Shown here one piece after another: positions 63,681 to 64,000 of a stretch of DNA of 64,000 nt. Position 1 is the stretch's first letter, and each line of letters opens with the position of its first letter. This DNA is from Acidocella sp. (GTDB taxonomy: Bacteria > Pseudomonadota > Alphaproteobacteria > Acetobacterales > Acetobacteraceae): positions 22,078 through 86,077 of the forward strand of contig DAIDEE010000017.1 of the NCBI GenBank assembly GCA_027308685.1. The letters are read 5' to 3'. Under the pieces are notes generated by a model. That model was given only the letters and a program-made list of their open reading frames with translations, made no database searches and was not told where the DNA came from. A program made the translations under genes and the position numbers.

Positions 63681-64000
63681 ATGAATATGAAGCGCATGCG
63701 TGGCCGCAACCATCGCCCTAACAGCGGCGGCGGCGGCGGGGGTGGTAGCGGGTTTCGCAACCAGCAGAACGGTATCCCGCTCAACCGGAACCATGTTTTC
63801 GATAGCTCTGGCCCGGAAATGCGGGTTCGTGGCACCGCCCAGCAGCTTTTTGAGAAATACCAACAACTGGCGCGCGATGCTTCGAGCAACGGTGACCGGG
63901 TGTTAGGTGAGGCTTACTACCAGCATGCCGAACATTATTTCCGGATTATCAGTGCCATCAACCAGGCTCAGGGTCAGCCAAACGGGCAGCCACAAAATGC
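63681..64000 (+). CDS. DUF4167 domain-containing protein, N-terminal part (partial)
   Basis: The visible 106 residues start MNMKRMRGRNHRPNSGGGGG and contain the DUF4167 core: FDSSGPEMRVRGTAQQLFEKYQQLARDASSNGDRVLGEAYYQHAEHYFRIISAINQ (in parts). The gene runs off the right edge. The Arg/Gly-rich N-terminus suggests nucleic-acid or ribosome association, but the family's role is unknown. It follows prmC with a structured-looking 148-base gap. Confidence 0.85.
   Translation, partial: MNMKRMRGRNHRPNSGGGGGGGSGFRNQQNGIPLNRNHVFDSSGPEMRVRGTAQQLFEKYQQLARDASSNGDRVLGEAYYQHAEHYFRIISAINQAQGQPNGQPQN

Noticed and set aside
1..64000. CRISPR arrays, insertion sequences or prophage genes
   Set aside because: I saw no regularly spaced repeats, transposase, integrase, or phage structural genes on either strand.

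Overview
The window reads as a compact alphaproteobacterial chromosome segment, moderately GC-rich by eye. It has no rRNA, tRNA, CRISPR, phage or insertion-sequence genes that I can see. Housekeeping genes (scpA/scpB, argS, cysS, parC, recO, lysC, ptsP, ispG, hisS, prfA-prmC, ubiG, DUF4167) and their layout suggest Rhodospirillales, most likely Acetobacteraceae. That assignment is inference from gene content and needs a phylogeny.

Layout. 1-10220: minus-strand scpB(partial)-scpA-M50 protease-nagZ-SPOR protein-argS-dGTPase, then plus-strand A-type Fe-S carrier and xth, then minus-strand LpxL-type acyltransferase-trmJ-cysS. 10431-20287: accessory genes, namely a non-canonical NRAMP transporter behind a Fur-like box, an M20 peptidase, YraN, an AI-2E family permease, a plus-strand run HTH regulator-sulfurtransferase-cystathionine lyase-DUF4010 membrane protein, an SMR-like protein and a MetX-like hydrolase. 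20284-31992: the main metabolic island, all on the minus strand: mgdABCD-purU-folD, an XRE-cupin regulator, then mgsABC-gmaS. Together these form a full N-methylglutamate pathway for monomethylamine. 32063-37679: a PduO-kinase-phosphoesterase operon whose kinase carries a degenerate PP2C domain, an aldehyde dehydrogenase and ferredoxin-NADP reductase. 37690-45287: two divergent versions of the ATP-grasp/alpha-E system, one with a GT39 mannosyltransferase-like protein and one with a transglutaminase. 45289-53599: a small hypothetical, FUSC exporter, a GT22 remnant, parC, recO, an M20 amidohydrolase, a small secreted protein and ubiG. 53683-64000: plus-strand housekeeping run lysC-NMO-ptsP-rodZ-like-ispG-hisS-prfA-prmC-DUF4167 (partial).

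How the island works (inference from family knowledge). GmaS would join methylamine to glutamate as gamma-glutamylmethylamide. MgsABC would convert this to N-methylglutamate. MgdABCD would oxidise N-methylglutamate back to glutamate and pass the C1 unit to tetrahydrofolate. FolD and PurU would take methylene-THF to formate. Each half-operon has its own TTGACG-type promoter with a nearby repeat that could be an operator. A sarcosine-oxidase reading of mgdABCD is the main alternative.
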